A stretch of 64,000 nt of DNA from Adiantum capillus-veneris (GCA_014529385.2 CM043971.1:59452209-59516208); one strand, 5' to 3'. Shown: positions 11,570 to 23,695, counted from the first letter of the stretch. The notes: a model not told the origin generated them from the sequence alone. Numbers and translations are program-made.

Positions 11570-12070
11570 AAGTGCACATATAGATAAAATATTCTTTCTA
11601 ATCCTTGGTATACAACTTACATCAACAACTACAAAGAACTACTATTTCTAACAATTTGCACAATCTTTCCAACTTCCTTTATTGGATAAGAGGCAATGTT
11701 GGCACAAGTGATTTTATTCCCATGAGGGACAGCCTCAAGAGAGGCAAACAAGTTTACAATGCAAAGTAATGTGCTTTGTAGAACCACTATCACACCAGAA
11801 AACATGTGACTCTGTAGAAAATGCCATACATGCATCATGGACAAAAGGATCATAAGGACACTCTACACTAGATTCCCACTTTGCATCTACATCAATAGCA
11901 CAATCTCCATTTCCAAAAGATTCTACAATAGCTGCACTCGTACTAGATCTAATGTCTTTTTTCTTGGCCTCTTTTTGACTTCAACTTAGGACATTGCTTT
12001 ATCACGTAATCATTAGCCTTGTAATAATGGCAATGCATCTTCTTCTTACCTTTCTCAACAGAATTCCTAG
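11570..12070 (-). pseudogene. Second, partial copy of the copia zinc-knuckle/protease region
   Basis: On the minus strand this repeats the segment at 15420-15850: a knuckle with CHYYKANDYVIKQC (the second Cys changed to Tyr), a Lys-rich spacer, and the segment after the protease (VWHFLQSHMFSG..., LASLEAVPHGNK). It follows directly on the start of the RT domain of element E at about 12070, an order that does not exist in a normal copia element. It must be a rearrangement or a fused second copy. Multiple stops and frameshifts are present. Confidence 0.65.
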
Positions 12071-12665
12071 AAGTGATCTGCTACTGAGTTTCAACTTGTA
12101 AACCCACTTTATACTAATGGTCTTCTTGCTAGGAGGCAAATCACATAAACTCCATGTGTCATTTTCTATAAGTGCGTCATATTCTGATTGCATCATAGCC
12201 ATCCAACTTTTTGAATTTTGTGCTTCATCAAAAGATAGAGATTCCTCAACATCATGTAAGCTAGACACAATCAAAGCATAACAATCTAATGCATAAGATG
12301 CATACGGTGGTCTTGAATGAGTAGGACTAGACAAAGGTGCATCCAATTTATGGTCATGCAATGTATGCACTAGCCATTTTGGCATACCTCTAGCCTGCTT
12401 GTTTTCATCCCTTTCCTCATCAAGTACATCATGTACATCTATATCAGTAATAGGCTGATCTATAACATTTTCAGAACCCCCATAAGTTGTACATTTGGCT
12501 CATTGGAATTTACATTCGAGCTTCCACCACTGAAAAGAGGCAACAAAGTGTCATAAATGTCTTGTGAGCTAACATTATTGTCCCTAGTACATGACAGCAA
12601 GGGCTGAACAAAATCTTCCACAAACACAACATCATGTGAGGTCAAGATACACTTTGTTTGCAGAT
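12071..12665 (-). pseudogene. Copia element E: integrase tail and start of reverse transcriptase
   Basis: This continues element E on the far side of the inserted element F. The minus-strand translation includes KCILTSHDVVFVE, typical of the linker after a copia integrase. Then comes the beginning of the RVT_2-type reverse transcriptase (WMAMMQSEYDALIENDTWSL, then ISIKWVYKLK). The frame at the cut end of the integrase (14389) continues in register here once F and one copy of its target repeat are discounted. The catalytic part of the RT and all of RNase H are missing. Confidence 0.75.
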
Positions 12666-12670
12666 GATAA

Positions 12671-12745
12671 TGTAGAGGCCTCGGGCTATGGTGGGTGTTG
12701 GCAGTGAGGTGCCATGCTCTGGAGATAGCACAACAGAAACGAAAA

Positions 12746-12795
<50 letters not shown>

Positions 12796-12985
12796 ACACA
12801 GCTTGGAAAAAAAACACGCTTATGGTTGATAATTTTTGTGTAAAAGGCCTTATAATATATGAAGCCAAAATAGCATGCAGACTCAAACTCTAATTGAACT
12901 CCACTTGAAGCTAATTTGCATGCTATAGGGGACAGTGCCCATGGGTTAACAACTGCTCACAAAACTCGAGCTTGCATACCCAACA
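12671..12985 (-). repeat. 3' LTR of element F
   Basis: 315 bp; on plus it begins TGTAGAGGCCTCGGGC and ends CATACCCAACA. It matches 14000-14388 along its whole length and differs in length mainly because its GA run is about 43 bp instead of about 124 bp. Confidence 0.85.
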
Positions 12986-13999
12986 ACCCCCCCCCTTGAC
13001 AATAGCATAGGTGTGTGTGTGTGTACTTCCCTCAAAAAACCATCAGTGTCAGACAGAACAGAACCCGACCAAACAACAAGGGTGGTCTTACATTTTATTT
13101 TTATGGTAGTGTCTATAACCTGTACAAAAGTTTGGCATGACAATAACCAACTACCGAGAGGCTAAAACAAGGCTTTGAAATTGATATTGACAAAACAAGA
13201 TAATAACACGGAATTGGTAAAATAATTTGTGAAAACTTGTAGTGTAGTCGCAAAGTAGTTCTTCATGTACATCGGTCTTTGACTTCCTGAAGGAGATCTT
13301 CTTGTGAGATGTGTAGCATTTTTTGATGTATTTGAGCATATCGTAGACCTAGCTTTTGAAACAAAACCATGGAATAATCACCTCTATCTTTATTTCTCGA
13401 GAAGCTTCGATTTTTGGAGATTTTATCAACCATTTTTAAACCGTTTGCATGATGTTCATCTTGTAACTTTTGCGGCCAATTTGCAACCTTTGAGAGGCAT
13501 CTTTGATGATGCCACACCCTTGCTGATATGCTCCTTTTCAATCTGCTATTAATGAGCATCGAGCACCAAATATCGAGCCGATCAGGTGGGAACCCGTGCT
13601 TTAATAAGAGGTTTTCATTAACACTTTATTTTGTGTTAGTAAAAATAACAACCTGTAGCTCTCAAAAATAGCACGAGTAGGTGGATGTTCTGAAACGCTA
13701 CAACAGTACAGAGGTGGATGCTTGCTTGTGTAAGTAGTCGGCCTCATTGTCAGCCTCGCGTTGATATGCTCGGCTGCAACTGCAACGCCTCAAATTGCAT
13801 GCAGCTTCCCTTAGCGGCATGTTTGCCTGCGCCAAGATTCTCCTACTTGACCTTCTTCTTGCCTCCTCACCTAGAAACACCGTGTGGGTTTTTCTTACGC
13901 TACCAACAGAGAGCGTTTTGAGAGGTATGTCTGCCAACAACAGTTGCTACCACGACCTCAGGTTGCCCCAAGAACACCACCAAGTGCTCTGATACCATT
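12986..13999 (-). other. Internal region of element F
   Basis: About 1 kb without a retroviral protein. Minus-strand frames at 13263-13559 and 13698-13940 are open for 80-98 codons. The second contains RAYQREADNEADYLHKQA, which faintly resembles the C-terminal motif of plant RVT_3-type RNase H (h-x-R-E-A-N-x-x-A-D-x-L-A). This may be a captured fragment; I would not call either frame a gene. Confidence 0.4.
13986..13997 (-). promoter_or_regulatory. Primer binding site of element F
   Basis: Minus strand reads TGGTATCAGAGC two bases inside the 5' LTR, the standard site complementary to the 3' end of initiator tRNA-Met. Confidence 0.85.
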
Positions 14000-14388
<389 letters not shown>

Positions 14389-15352
14389 GATACAACCTGT
14401 AACCTTTTCTTTCATCACTATAACCAACAAAAACACATTTGACAGCCTTATCATCCAATATTTTGTGTTGTGTTTGTGGCACCAAAGCATATGCCAAATA
14501 GCCAAAAACACGCATATGCTCAATAGAAGGCTTTCTATCATGCCATGCTTCATATGGAGTAATAGGATGCAAAGCTTTTTTAGGACACATGTTAAGTATA
14601 TAAGTGGCACACATGATGGCGTCAAGCCAAAAAGAATGCAGCAAAGCTTGACTTTTGACCATATATCGTGCCATTTTTGTAAGTGACCTATTTTTTCTCT
14701 CAGCAACACCATTTTGTTGAGGCGTATACGGCACTATACATTGGTGTTTTATCCCACGACTAGCCAGAAATTCATTAAATTCATGAGACATATACTCCCC
14801 CTTGATCAGAATGGAGGTGCCCATAGTACATTTCAAGACATTTTCAGCCATACCCAAAAATTATTTGAAGCACATAAAAACTTTGGACTTTGCTTTAAGC
14901 GAAAATACCCATGCATGCCTCGAGTAATCATCAATGAAAGTCACAAAGTAAATGTAATTTCCCAAGGACGGAGTTTACATGGACCCACAAACGTCACTAT
15001 GCACAAGTTGCAACCTGCATGTGTCCCTAGCTAAACCATACTTTGGAAACTTAGAACACTCCCAAATACACTCTTCACAAACATGTTTGACATGTGCTTC
15101 AAGAGGCAGCAAAGAAGCAACCATATCAAGTTTTTTCAAATGCAACAAACTGGAAAAATTCAAATGCTCAAAACGTGCATGCCAATGTTTTGCATATGAA
15201 ATAGCCTTAGAATCCACAACTGCATTCATTTGCAAAATTTTTCCCACACTAGTCATATAAAGTGAGCTTATATAGGCCATGACATAATATGCCAGATGCA
15301 ACAATTTCATCACCAAAATTGAGATCATGTATTGTACATCTGTCATCCACAA
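14389..15352 (-). pseudogene. Copia element E: pre-integrase and integrase
   Basis: Minus-strand frames 15352-14975 and 14857-14389 encode the GAG-pre-integrase zinc region (HARFEHLNFSSLLHLKKLDMV ... CEECIWECSKFPK), the start of the core (LVHSDVCG), then NEFLASRGIKHQCIVPYTPQQNGVAERKNRSL, which carries the catalytic Glu of a Ty1/copia integrase. It ends in KCVFVGYSDERKGYRLY. Frameshifts near 14860-14975 remove the middle catalytic Asp region from frame. The reading frame is then interrupted by element F at 14388. Confidence 0.85.
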
Positions 15353-15395
15353 ACTTGACTACAAGTCCAAGTCTAGCAAGTGCAGATACAAAATA

Positions 15396-15850
15396 TTATT
15401 CTTGATCCCAGGTACATAAAGTGCATCTACAAGTGTGAAAGAACTGCCATTTACAGGAGTAAGCACAATCTTTCCAACTCCCTAAACCAGATAAGAGGCA
15501 TTGTTGGCACAAGTGACTGAAATGGACAGACTTGATAGTAGAGGGGAACAAATCACGATGTCTTTGTAGCACCACTGTCAAAATACCACACATGTGAATC
15601 TGTAGCAATTGACATGCATGCATCATGGACAGCACGATTATAAGTACACTCTCCACTTATAGCCCATTCTGCATCAACATCAACATCACAGTCTCCTTTC
15701 ACAGAAGACTCAACAATAGCTGCATTTGTAGTGGATCCAACATTTATAGTGGAACCACCCTGTTTCTTCTTAGCCTCTTTGGCCTTTAACTTAGGACACT
15801 GCTTGATCAAGTGATCATTAGCTTTACAATAATGGCAATGCATCTTCTTT
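15396..15850 (-). pseudogene. Copia element E: zinc knuckle and protease
   Basis: The frame 15843-15553 starts with the knuckle MHCHYCKANDHLIKQC (C-X2-C-X4-H-X4-C), followed by a Lys-rich spacer and WYFDSGATKTS, the DSGA active site of a copia aspartic protease. The frame shifts immediately after, and the rest of the protease is read in other frames down to 15396. An unusual Thr (ATKT instead of the common ASxH) follows the active site. Confidence 0.8.
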
Positions 15851-16035
15851 TTTCCCTTATCACCAAAATTTCCATACGAATTGCTACCAGTAGAAGCATT
15901 AAGAATATGTGATTTTCCACTCGTAGAAGAACCATAATAAGTGGCTCCATTGTTGTTACTACCCTTTCTTTGAGCAACAATAAAATCTTGTTCAATTGCA
16001 TGCTATCTAATCCTGTTTTTTCTGGAAAATGACTC

Positions 16036-16683
16036 TTACAATAGCAATGTGCATAATGCATCAAACTTGACAAGTTCAGGATTTCCTTGGGTCATAAGTC
16101 TCCAAGTACTACCAAAAGTCTGGTAAGAATCTAGCAAGGCATCAAGAATAGTCTGCTCAAGGGAACTGTCTGAAATGACTTCACTTGTAGAAATAAGTTT
16201 CTCATTGATATCCTTGACACTAGAAAGGAAATTTTCAGTATCGTCTTCCTCATGCATAATCTTTAATTCTAGCTCTTTATGCAGCAATGCAATTTTAGCC
16301 TCATTGCAACTTGCATAAAGACCAGCTAGAATATCCCAAGCCTGTTTGGTGGATTTTATTGAGCGAATGTGCAAAGTAATAGTGCCCTTCCCAGACAACA
16401 CAATCAATGCATGAGCATGTGCATCTTTTACATCCCAACGAGCTTGATCAAATGTAGGCAAAACAACTCTAACAGCAGCAATCCTTGTAGCAAGACCTAC
16501 AACATCCTCAACATCACCTACATCCTCAAAACCAGGATGTACACCAATGCCCTGCACAATATTCTAGACGCCCTTTGACAAAAGAACATGTTGCATCATA
16601 TAAGCCCACATCAAGTAATTGTCCACATCCAATCTGTCCTCAACAGCAAACATCTTGAACACATCTATGTTGTTGTCAGCCAT
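16036..16683 (-). pseudogene. Copia element E: gag
   Basis: The start is MADNNIDVFKMF at 16683. The frame is closed once near 16560 and reopens at 16557-16036 as a UBN2-type copia Gag: ARWDVKDAHAHALIVLS, KSTKQAWDILAGLY, KIALLHKELELKIMHEEDD and SLEQTILDALLDSYQTF. Codon phase is mostly kept, so this is a fairly recent pseudogene. It belongs with the LTR at 17046-17345. Confidence 0.8.
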
Positions 16684-17031
16684 GGTAAATGTTGCACCTA
16701 ATGTGAAAACTGCCCAAAAAAAGGAGAAACAAAACGGAAACAGCACGTGCTCTATAACAAAAACCGTAGAAGATTGTAAGGGACTTGATATGCGAAAAAC
16801 AACACTCATAGAAATTGTGCACAAAATAATGAAATAGATTGTGCAGTACTACCTATAGTGGAAACAGGGGCCGAATTGAGCCCAAATCAAAAGTCTTAGT
16901 AGAGTAAGCTCTTCGAGTTTATCCAAAAAAATTGTCAACATATGAATGCTCGCCAAAGTTTATTGAAATTGGAGAAAGTGAGAAGGCGTGTGTTGGAGCC
17001 GCTGACCACTAAGCCCAAGAGGACACAACCT

Positions 17032-17043
17032 GCTCTAATACCT
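17032..17043 (-). promoter_or_regulatory. Degenerate primer binding site of copia element E
   Basis: Minus strand AGGTATTAGAGC just inside the LTR differs at two positions from the TGGTATCAGAGC initiator-tRNA-Met site seen in F, B and D. Confidence 0.6.
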
Positions 17044-17045
17044 AT

Positions 17046-17345
17046 TGTTGGAATTAGGATTGCAAGAAAACACACACAGCTTGGAGAAGACGAAGGAAGC
17101 TCAAGGCACACAACAAGGAGTGTATTACTTAATGTGCAATGGAAATATGGATAGCCCTAGAATGATGTGTATATATACAATGCACGGGGAGAAAAACCTC
17201 CTAGTGAGGGAAAAGATACCCCCGTGGTCCTAAGTGTGTTCATACACATCACTACCACATATATACGGTAGCAAGACATGCATTTTTTGTAATGGTTTAG
17301 TTATTAATGGCATACGTGTTCAAATTGCACATTAAAGTCCCAACA
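17046..17345 (-). repeat. 5' LTR of copia element E
   Basis: 300 bp bounded by the inverted ends TGTTGG...CCAACA. It lies immediately upstream (minus sense) of the primer site and gag. It contains a GTATATATAC TATA-like palindrome around 17170. The 3' LTR partner is absent because the element is rearranged at 11.57-12.07 kb. Confidence 0.8.
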
Positions 17346-18260
17346 AAATAGAGGAAGAGATGAAGAACGCTCTGCTAAGCCTCATCAAACCACATGTGGT
17401 TGTAAAAGGACTCGGTGTGATTTGTGAGGAGATGTTTGTCGATTATGTGCTTGATTCTTTGATTTTGTTCCTTCCTACTAATAGTTATGTGCATGGGCTA
17501 TCATATACAACGAACTTGCATTGAAACAGTATGGATGTGTGTCAAATTAATCATCTAACTTAGCTTGCACATGCAACGGTCGATGGTGGAGGAGGTTTTG
17601 TCATTGTTTGCCAAGAAAATGACCATGCAATGGTGAGAGACATAATCGGAGCTACTGGCTAGCAAGAGGACCACATGAATGTGGTAGTCTGAAAGACACT
17701 GCTTTCCAAAAAAGACATTAGATTTTTTCGTTCATTACTCGTCTTGGTGATGAAAAAGCGGCTACAATCGTCATTGATAGCCATCAAATTACCACAAGAG
17801 GACCCTTGGTTTGATCCTCTTGAGGAGGAAGCCTGGACAAAACAAGAAGATGGCACACTATTAAGAGGTAAATTGGAACCTTAGTCACAAGTACAAATGT
17901 ATTTTTTATATTGTTTATCCTAATGAGGATTGCTTTTTATAGGAGGCATGGAAAGCATACATGGACTAATGTAGCAATTGCTCACTCAATACAAGAGAAC
18001 ACGACATAGTGGTGCAGTATAGTGGATATTGTGGGATGCTACATTGCTAGGAAGCAAAATGGATCAAATGGTTTACATTTTTGAAGACAATGAAGAGTAT
18101 GCCAGCAAACTTCAGGAAATCTTGGACAAACAATCCATTCACCTTAGAGGAATACAAGAGTGGGGGAAGCGACAAGTGATTGATTTGGACAAGATGACTA
18201 AAGGAGCATGCATGGTCCCACAGCCAAATATTGTAGAGCTAGAGCCACCCGACCATTAAC
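17346..18260 (+). pseudogene. Unidentified coding remnant, possibly spliced
   Basis: Plus-strand pieces read like protein. One, near 17388, is CGCKRTRCDL with a further Cys-rich stretch after a stop. Another, 17770-17868, ends EEEAWTKQEDGTLLRG. A third, 18029-18259, reads EEYASKLQEILDKQSIHLRG...VIDLDKMTKGACM. A GT at about 17869 and an AG at about 17942 could bound a 74-bp intron. Stops interrupt the rest. The CGCKRxRC piece resembles a CXC-type Cys cluster, but I do not recognise the protein. It may be a DNA transposon or a captured gene fragment. Confidence 0.3.
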
Positions 18261-18421
18261 CAAAATAAAAAAATTTGTACTTGGGTGCGCCCATATTTGA
18301 CCCTTGTAATTTTTATATCCCCATTTGGGTAGCCACATCGTTTTCTGAAATTAATTTAACATCTATTCTCAAAAGATTGCTTCTAATCGTTTGAATATAT
18401 TGAATTTATTTAAATTGGTTG

Positions 18422-18725
18422 AAAAGAGAGAGAGAGAGGGGGGGGGGGGGGGGGGGGGGGGAGTAGATTGATTTAGCAATGCACTATGGATTGTGAAATA
18501 AATAGAGATAAGTGTACAAGAGCATAGAGCTAGAAAGATAGTGTGATAGAAATTAAAGATATAAATATGAGAGAGAGAGAGAGAGTAGTGGATTATTTTC
18601 GCAATGCACTATGGATTGTTTAAGATAGTTGTGCGAGAAATAAAGATAGATGTACAAGAGCATAGAGCTAGAGAGAGAGTGTGAAAGAAATTGGAGATAA
18701 AAATATGGAAGAGAATATAGTAAGC
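18422..18725. repeat. GA/poly-G tract and 125-bp tandem duplication
   Basis: A GA run passes directly into 24 consecutive G residues (18438-18461). The phrase GCAATGCACTATGGATTGT then occurs at 18476 and again at 18601, with similar sequence after both (GTACAAGAGCATAGAGCTAG), giving two diverged 125-bp units. The poly-G run could form a four-stranded structure. Confidence 0.9.
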
Positions 18726-19523
18726 TTGTTTCTAGCTCCACTTTGAGCAAGGTTTTTTTGAGCTACCATTGAGATAGATTTTTTCCAATTTTTTGTCAAG
18801 CAAGAGTAATTTTTAAAGAAGCTCCCTCTCAAGCTCACTCCAAACCTCAACTCATGAGTAATGATTGGTAGCTAAGTTGGTAGGTATCTCATAGTTATGG
18901 GGCCTTAGGCTTCTCGTTTATATTAATTAGGTAAAACATTGGGAGGAGAGAGAAATAAAAGCAAACACTCATTTTTATCTACAAGGATTAATGTCTTTCT
19001 TGTGTGGGGAGTGATCACTTGGGGTGGTGTAATTAAAAGACAAAGATAGGTCTTGCGGCATGAACAAGCTCAATGCTAGAAGACAAAAGAAAAAGAGAAG
19101 GCAAAGGAGAAAAAAAGAAGAGTTATCAACATTGTGAAGAAACAATCCAAGAGACTTGATCCATAGAGTGCATCTTACCTTTATGGTTAAACCACTTACA
19201 AAATCCAAAAATTCCAATTGGGCAAGAGGAAAAAGGACATAGCTACCTAAATTTTGAGAAAATTAGAGTAAGACTATTTATAACTAGCCAAAATTCAAGA
19301 CTCTCTTTTTGAATTAACATCAAAGGGAATTTTGTATGGTCATAAAATTCACTTTTGCAAAAAGTTGGGTCAAAAGGATCTCTCTAAAGTGAAGAGAGAA
19401 AGAGAAGGGGTTTTTATATTCAATTTTGAAAAAAGATCCTAAAATAAGGGTTCATTTATCATTTAGACATGTTAAAACAGGGGTTTTTTTAATACCCTGC
19501 GAACATATGTTATATAGGGGGTA
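18726..19523. other. No recognisable feature
   Basis: AT-rich sequence without a supported gene. Minus-strand open frames here are short, start in low-complexity sequence and match nothing I know. Confidence 0.4.
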
Positions 19524-19850
19524 TTGAACGGTGAACCCCCCGAGTCTAAAACCCACTTTGGCAAGTCAAGAGTTATGGTTTACGGAGCACATAGAGTGGG
19601 TAAGCAAGTAGCTCCTCGCTCGGGAGGATGGCCAATTGTATACACCATGCCGAATGAAACTAAACAAAAGATTATCCTTGATAATAGTTGGATATATTTG
19701 AGGAATAAAAAATATTTTGTATGAGAAGGTCACACTATTAAGCAACAAAATATGTGTCGCAAGGTATATGAGGAGAGGAATAAGAAAAAAAAAAAGGAGA
19801 TCTCTCATGAAAAAAATGTGCCCAAGGAGGATGCAAGTCCCTCAAGCAAA
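19524..19850 (+). pseudogene. LINE ORF1 tail (zinc-knuckle type)
   Basis: A degraded frame continues past a stop at about 19722 into EGHTIKQ...CRKVYEERNKKKKKEISHEKNVPKED and a stop. The G-H-x-I-x-x-C pattern followed by a long basic tail fits the CCHC knuckle and C-terminus of a plant L1-type ORF1. The first knuckle cysteines are lost. It lies about 70 bp upstream of the endonuclease remnant in the same sense, as expected for a LINE. Confidence 0.45.
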
Positions 19851-19914
19851 TAGTAATGTGCGACCTATGAGGCCGAGTTATAATTGAAAGTATACTTTTG
19901 AAATTGTAATGGGT

Positions 19915-21480
19915 GTCCATGGAATGCGGGCATTGGTATTGATGAATTAACAAGCAAAGCCGATGTTGTACTTCTTGGTGAAAATTGGGAGGATGATACA
20001 CAAAGGATTAACGGGTTGGAGGATTACAATGTACATTCACTAATGTGATCAAAGAATCTCAAGCAACGAAGAGGGCAAGAAGGGGTAGCATGTATGGTTA
20101 AGAAAGGATTGGAATATTTTTGTTAATTGTGAAAGATGACAAGCACAAACATTATGTATGGTTGTAAATGATGACGCCAAAAAGAGCACCCATTTTTGTA
20201 GCCAATTGATACACTCCCCATCATGATTCCCCCTTTTATGCTCGCATGGATAGAGATCAATCATTTTTTTATTTAGAGGAAGATATTGCTTATTTTTAAG
20301 GCGAAGGTGATGCTATTGTTTTTGGGGATATGAATGCTTGCACAAAAACAATTGCAACTTGATACAAAGCAATTTGATACGCCATACATTTCAACTGAGT
20401 TGCAGGAAGTTCACTTGTATTATCATACTTCAATGGATGAGAAAGACCCGGATCACTATGGAAAGCTACTTTTACACATGTGTAATAGTACGTGTATGCC
20501 CATTGCCAATGGTGTATCTTTGTGGAATGGAAGCAATGGATTTACATGTAGAAAACATAATGGGGATAGTGTGATTGACTATATGATACTCTCCAAAGTC
20601 ATCATGTATTGCATAAATAGTTTTTCACTTGGCCAATGGACCCGAGAATCATACCATCAACCTTATGTATTAACCTTGCATGTGGAGAAGCAACTAAGCA
20701 TAATAATCTCAGCCAAAGGGAACAGAAGTTATCACTATGGATGGATTTCAAATGGGCACCTATGTACATTGAAATGGTTGAGCAAAAGCTTCAATATGAC
20801 GCACCATTGTAAATTAAATGGGAAGCTTTTAAGAAAGTTATTTGTTCTTGTGCCGAAGAATGTTTTACCATAAAGCATGTACATGGTATCAACAAACATA
20901 CATCACACAAAAGGTGGTTTGATAAAGAATTCCAAGATTCTCAAAAGTCCTTCATAAAGCTTGATGCAACTATGGACAAAGAAAACTATCAAAGTCATTT
21001 GCCTACATACAAGGCATTGATTCAAAAGAAGAGAAGAAGATGGAAAGTAAAGCAACTTTTACTTCAAGTCCAAGAAAAGGCACATGCATGTGGAAAATTT
21101 TGGAGAAACTTGAGACACAGGCGAGTTGAGAGTTTTGGTAACTTGAGTTTTGTGGATATATACAAATACTATAGGCAACTATATGAGCAACCAAATGCTG
21201 AAAAAGTACCATTTTATGGTTCACTTCCATGTATATCCTCTTTTTTCACTATTGAAGATATATGCGATGGGCTCAAAAAGTTGGTCGCTCACAAAGCAGG
21301 AGATCTTCAAGGTATCAAATATAAAATGATTAAATGGATGGGAGATTTTACACATGAGTGGATGTGTGATACGTTCAATCTTGCACTTTACGTGGTATTC
21401 CTTATGATTGGAGTACTAATTGGCTCAAACCTTTGCATAAAGGAGAGGATGTAAAGAATGCAAATAACTACCGGACTATC
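19915..21480 (+). pseudogene. LINE ORF2 remnant: endonuclease and start of reverse transcriptase
   Basis: The first segment includes KADVVLLGENWEDD (the catalytic Glu region of an APE-type endonuclease). Near 20321 come AIVFGDMNACTK (the GDFNART motif) and, further on, VIDYMILS. Frames at 20334-20873 and 20972-21454 then give the linker and RT start (FWRNLRHRR, VDIYKYYRQLYEQ, GLKKLVAHKAGDLQGIKYKMIKW). The last recognisable codons, read in a shifted frame, are LKPLHKGED and NNYRTI. Catalytic RT motifs beyond are absent. Many stops are present, so this is an old 5'-part fragment. Confidence 0.7.
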
Positions 21481-22126
21481 ATTAGGAAATTTTGGAAGTC
21501 ATTTGGAGGGCTTTCTAAGAAAAAAATTGGCATTCTCTCTCTAGAAAATAGGTGTGGTAAAAGAAAAAGTGTCCTCATACAACCGTTCAAAAAGTGTACT
21601 ACCAAGTAGAATCTTTCGAGATTCATAACGGTTGTGATGATTGAGGGAGTATCTCTTTCCAGGTACATTTAATGCACCTCATCATCTTGGAGGGAGATTC
21701 AACATTTCTTGCACTGCGCAACAATAGCTTTCTCATTTTCCTTGCACTAAGCATTAACGGCCCTCTTGCACTGAGCAGTAAGGGCTTTCTCGTCTTCCCT
21801 GCACTAAGTACTAATGACTCTATCCTACACACCCTCAAAGAGTCTTACTGAGTGGCGAGCAAGACTTTTTGAGCGAACTAAAATCCGAGTGAATGAATGA
21901 AGATGGAGGTTAATGCTTGCATCAATATTACCTATTTTACAAGTTTTTCATATCATATTTGTTTATTTAGATCTAGGGTTTATACATGATAATTAAAGTT
22001 TGATATAGAGTCTAAATGCATGATCTCCTTTCTCCAATCGATAGGCAATCTTAGTTAGCTTGTTTTCTTCCAACAATAAAAGTCAAAATGTATCTTTATA
22101 ACCACACTAGCCTCATTCTCGACTAT
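21481..22126. repeat. Unassigned spacer with degenerate ~30-bp repeat
   Basis: Around 21695-21815 the words TTGCACT(A/G)AGCA and TAAGGGCTTTCTCGTCTTCC recur about every 30 bp in diverged form. The rest shows nothing recognisable. It ends at the LTR of element B; the five bases before that LTR are ACTAT. Confidence 0.5.
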
Positions 22127-23694
22127 TGTCATAAAGTCTAATATCTAAGTAGCCCAAATGATTTTGTCATATTAAACTGATCATTTAATGTGGGAGAATA
22201 AACAGGACCAAGGCCTAAGATATAAATATGTGCTTATAGATCTATCTCAATGCGGGGCCAATGGTAAAGGTGCCCAAATGAGAGATGGTCTATCAAAGAT
22301 CAAGGCTAACCAATGGAGCATAAAGACCTTAGGGTTAGCTTCATTGAAGAACTCCAATTGTTAGTGTTAAAAGTCCTTTGACCTTAGGTAAGCTAGGGAT
22401 GTGCTTGAGGTTGAAACTCGGTCCAAGCTTAAGATGCTCGCCGTGCTTGTCGTGCTTGATGGATAAGGTGCTTGAGGTGCTTGTCGTGCTTGCTAACTAA
22501 GGTGCTTGAGGTGCTTATCCTGCTTGCCGACTAAGGTGCTTGAGGTGCTTGTGGGAACACCACCCAAGCTTGAGGTGCTTCGTCATGCTTGCTCACTAAG
22601 GTGCTTGAAATAAGGTGTGCCAAAAATTCAATACTCCATCCCTACAAGGAGGGGGCGAGCCCTACAAGAGGGGGGATGAGACATAACACCCACACACTCA
22701 CTCAAGGCAAGCTTGGTACAAAGAAAGAAAAAGGGACACTTGTCAAGTTTCTCCTCATGTTACCCTCATGGTGTGCATGAAGCGTATTGGTTGGACACAT
22801 GAAAGGTCCAATGATAATTTAGAAGATTTAATTATTTGTCTTTGCATTTTTCAAGTCATCTCTCTCAAAGGGGAAAGGGAGACAATTGTCCCAATGCTAC
22901 CCTTGTTACTTGATTTACCTCCTGCTTATGATTGGCTAGGCCTAGAGGGGTCCAATGAGCTTCAAGCATGAGCTACAAGGGGGGTCGACCAAGGAAGCTA
23001 GGGGCCTACTTAGGGGGTATACTCTCCCACACACACTTTGATTGTGTGAAGTGCAAAGTGCAAGAGCTCCCTCTCCTTCTCCAAGCAAGTAAAGAGGCTG
23101 AGATCCTACACCAACACTCTTGGATATGGAATGCAAATCCAACCAAGAGCCATGCTTCAATGCTTAAGCTTTCCATCTTCTCCATCTTCATTACTATGCT
23201 ATTATGTATGCTACAAGAAGAGTGATGATAAGTGAGGAACTAATTCTTTCTCTTATGAAATGTGTCTTCTTCCTCTTCCCTACCCTCATTCCCTGCTAGC
23301 ACTCTCCACCTTTGAGGTGATTGAGGTCTTGGGACTGACGCTTGGGATAGTTATAGCTTTCCACAAAGTTTATGTTATGCTTGTGATGCATGAAGCTATC
23401 ACCTAAGTCACAAGGAACACAAATATTGTATTGTAGCAAGTCTCTCTTGATGGGAGAAATCATAATACAAATGCCTATTGGAGGGGGGGCCGGCTCCACA
23501 TAAATCCGATCCTCAACTGTTGTCATGTTCTCTATATTCTCTCTCTTGCAAGTATTGTTCATGCCAAGTTAGCTAAATGCTATGTTTATGTTGCTACCAT
23601 CAATTATGTTCACCCACTATGGTCACAAAGTAATTACACAAAAGTATTCTCTCTATTTCCGCTATTCTCAAATTAATAGGCCAATTCCATTAGA
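22127..23694 (+). repeat. 5' LTR of element B
   Basis: 1568 bp from TGTCATAAAG to ...CCAATTCCATTAGA, immediately before the primer site. The related LTR of A ends ATTACA, so the final CA has decayed here. It contains a block of GGTGCTTGAG repeats (22431-22615) and two ATTGG...CCAAT hairpins (near 22784-22812 and 22931-22956). Confidence 0.9.
22431..22615 (+). repeat. GGTGCTTGAG tandem repeat inside LTR of B
   Basis: Imperfect units of about 50 bp built from GGTGCTTGAGGTGCTTGTCG plus TGCTTG and a (C/G)ACTAA spacer. Copies recur in the 3' LTR (29700-29853 and 57838-57880) and, inverted, in the 3' LTR of A (5400-5590). Confidence 0.85.
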
Positions 23695-23695
23695 T

